Part shown: piece after piece, positions 5,255 through 6,335 of the stretch
How positions within the stretch are numbered: the first letter of the stretch is position 1
Layout: every line of letters begins with the position of its first letter
Assembly (NCBI GenBank): GCA_030599705.1
Contig: JAUVNM010000109.1
Coordinates: 1-6,335 of the forward strand
Length of the DNA stretch: 6,335 bases
Origin: Gammaproteobacteria bacterium
GTDB lineage: Bacteria; Pseudomonadota; Gammaproteobacteria; UBA9214
Reading direction: 5' to 3'
Made by a program: the position numbers and the translations under genes
Notes under the pieces: model-generated
The model's input: the letters and a program-made list of their open reading frames with translations, nothing else
The model's database searches: none
Told to the model about the DNA's origin: nothing

Positions 5255-6190
5255 ATGACAGCACTGATCTGCGGTTCGTTTGCCTACGACACCATCATGG
5301 TGTTCAGGGACAAGTTCAAAAACCACATCCTGCCGGACCAGGTGCATATCCTGAATGTGGCCTTTCACGTGCCGGAGATGCGCCGCGAGTTCGGCGGCTG
5401 TGCCGGCAATATTGCCTACAATCTGAAATTGCTTGGTGGCGACCCGCTGCCCATGGGGACGGTGGGCATCGATTTCGGTCCCTATGCCGAGTGGATGGAT
5501 ACCAGCGGCATCAACCGCACCCATGTCACCGCACTGCGTGACTATTACACGGCGCAGGCCTTTATTACCACCGACCTGGATGATAACCAGATTACGGCGT
5601 TTCATCCGGGCGCCATGGACGAGGCGCATCACAACAAGGTCAGTGATGCCAGTGGGGTGACGATCGGTATGGTGTCGCCGGACGGCCGCCAGGGCATGAT
5701 CGACCATGCCATGCAGTTCGTCGATGCCGGCATCCCGTTCGTGTTCGACCCGGGGCAGGGGTTGCCGTTGTTTGGCGGGGAAGACCTCAAGGACTTTATC
5801 GACAAGGCCACCTGGGTGTGTGTCAATGACTACGAATCCCAGCTGTTGCAGGAACGCACCGGCTACTCGCCGCACGAGATCGCCGAGCAGGTGGACGCGC
5901 TGATTGTCACACGCGGTGGCGAAGGCTCGTACATCTACACGGAAGACCAGCGCATCGAGGTGCCGGCGGCCAGCGTTCGTGACATCGCTGACCCGACCGG
6001 TTGCGGTGACGCCTACCGCGGTGGACTGCTCTACGGCCTGTTGCACAGCATGGACTGGGAGACCACCGGGCGCATCGCCGCGCTGATGGGGGCCATCAAG
6101 ATTCAGCATCACGGCACCCAGAACCACGGCTTTGATCCGGATGACTTCCGCCGGAAATTACGGGAGAGTTTCGGCGTCGAAATGGGCTAG
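5255..6190 (+). CDS. PfkB/ribokinase-family kinase, probable adenosine kinase
   Basis: The 311-residue product is a PfkB-fold sugar/nucleoside kinase. The N-terminal family signature is EFGGCAGNIAYNLKLLGGD (45-63). The C-terminal signature DPTGCGDAYRGG (246-257) holds the anion-hole GCGD and the catalytic base D252. DPGQGLPLF (165-173) and NDYE (191-194) lie between. The sequence closely recalls the Xanthomonas campestris adenosine kinase (same MxALICGSxAYD opening, LPDQVH, and NQITAFHPGAM at 111-121), so phosphorylation of adenosine to AMP is the best guess. Ribokinase-like or other nucleoside activity cannot be excluded by eye. The start is set by the family N-terminus, by AAGG at 5243-5246, and by the 1-nt spacing from the gcvPB stop, which implies co-transcription and probably translational coupling. 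The link to GCV may be the methyl cycle, where adenosine is released from S-adenosylhomocysteine. That link is inference. Confidence 0.85.
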   Translation: MTALICGSFAYDTIMVFRDKFKNHILPDQVHILNVAFHVPEMRREFGGCAGNIAYNLKLLGGDPLPMGTVGIDFGPYAEWMDTSGINRTHVTALRDYYTAQAFITTDLDDNQITAFHPGAMDEAHHNKVSDASGVTIGMVSPDGRQGMIDHAMQFVDAGIPFVFDPGQGLPLFGGEDLKDFIDKATWVCVNDYESQLLQERTGYSPHEIAEQVDALIVTRGGEGSYIYTEDQRIEVPAASVRDIADPTGCGDAYRGGLLYGLLHSMDWETTGRIAALMGAIKIQHHGTQNHGFDPDDFRRKLRESFGVEMG

Positions 6191-6335
6191 GAACCTTTCA
6201 TCCCTTTGTGGGTTCACTTCCCCGCCGTTTACTGTGATAACTGTAGGAGCGGGCTGAAGGTGAGGCGCTTGCGCCGAGAGGCTGCCCTGGGGCATGCCCG
6301 CGAACGGTTCGGCGCCTGCCAAACCCTGATTCGCG
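6191..6335. other. Downstream intergenic region after the kinase gene
   Basis: Apart from the REP-like element, this tail shows a weak inverted pair right after the stop codon (GAACC 6191-6195 with GGTTC 6211-6215, 15-nt loop) that is not followed by a T-run. A small CGAA/TTCG palindrome lies at 6301-6311. The window ends in TTCGCG (6330-6335), the reverse complement of CGCGAA at 6299-6304, so an inverted second REP copy might begin beyond the edge. No gene start is visible. Confidence 0.5.
6242..6304 (+). repeat. REP-like element with branched (three-stem) fold, second subtype
   Basis: The element begins TGTAGGAGCGGGC and ends GCCCGCGAA. GCGGGC (6249-6254) pairs with GCCCGC (6296-6301) as an outer 6-bp stem. 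Inside are two perfect small hairpins: GGCG-CTTG-CGCC (6264-6275, loop 6268-6271) and TGCC-CTGG-GGCA (6283-6294). The predicted shape is a three-way junction. The GTAGG head is shared with the elements at 3641-3732, but the stem sequence is different. The element lies about 50 nt downstream of the kinase gene, the usual location for REP sequences. It is not a tRNA: there is no acceptor end or T-arm motif. Confidence 0.6.

Noticed and set aside
3760..5256. A 498-codon reverse-strand open frame opposite gcvPB
   Set aside because: It mirrors gcvPB codon structure in GC-rich DNA, shows no recognisable domain, and lies over a fully conserved gene on the other strand. It is a shadow.
6191..6215. 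Terminator directly after the kinase stop (GAACC/GGTTC)
   Set aside because: The stem is only 5 bp with a 15-nt loop and no T-run follows. Termination here is not supported by sequence.
6242..6304. tRNA-like cloverleaf
   Set aside because: Three stems can be drawn, but there is no 7-bp acceptor stem, anticodon arm of correct size, or T-loop. The GTAGG head and palindromic ends fit a REP element better.

Overview
The window carries most of a glycine cleavage (GCV) locus, all on the + strand: gcvT (82-1173), gcvH (1221-1616), gcvPA (1634-3034), a thiol peroxidase gene tpx (3079-3576), gcvPB (3799-5253) and a PfkB-family kinase that closely resembles adenosine kinases (5255-6190). The host looks like a gammaproteobacterium of moderately high GC content. 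GcvT aligns almost without gaps to my recollection of the E. coli protein. Tpx has the same close match. The kinase recalls the Xanthomonas adenosine kinase. The P-protein is split into two subunits, unlike the single-chain E. coli GcvP, which fits a non-enteric lineage such as the Chromatiales/Ectothiorhodospiraceae or a relative. That placement is inference from remembered family sequences.

Layout. Positions 1-81 are a short leader. Its T-run right after GC-rich sequence is probably the tail of an upstream gene's terminator. gcvT, gcvH and gcvPA follow with 47- and 17-nt gaps. A 44-nt gap with an 8-T run and a strong Shine-Dalgarno sequence leads to tpx. Next comes a 222-nt AT-richer spacer (3577-3798) packed with inverted-repeat structures: an inverted pair of REP-like hairpins, a hairpin between them, and a separate CTCTCCC/GGGAGAG palindrome. 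gcvPB comes after the spacer and the kinase starts 1 nt beyond the gcvPB stop. The last 145 nt hold another REP-like element of a different subtype.

How the genes fit together. GcvPA/GcvPB decarboxylate glycine and pass the aminomethyl group to the lipoyl lysine of GcvH. GcvT releases ammonia and makes 5,10-methylene-tetrahydrofolate. The L-protein (dihydrolipoamide dehydrogenase) is not in the window and must be encoded elsewhere. The kinase plausibly connects through the methyl cycle: C1 units feed methionine and SAM, SAM-dependent methylation gives S-adenosylhomocysteine, its hydrolysis releases adenosine, and the kinase returns adenosine to AMP. Tpx is a thioredoxin-dependent peroxidase with no textbook role in glycine cleavage.

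The enzymes themselves are ordinary. The points worth a second look are organisational: the two halves of one enzyme are separated by tpx plus a REP-rich spacer, the REP-like stem shows a compensatory base change, and the kinase is tightly linked to gcvPB. I see no clear evidence of a wholly new system.
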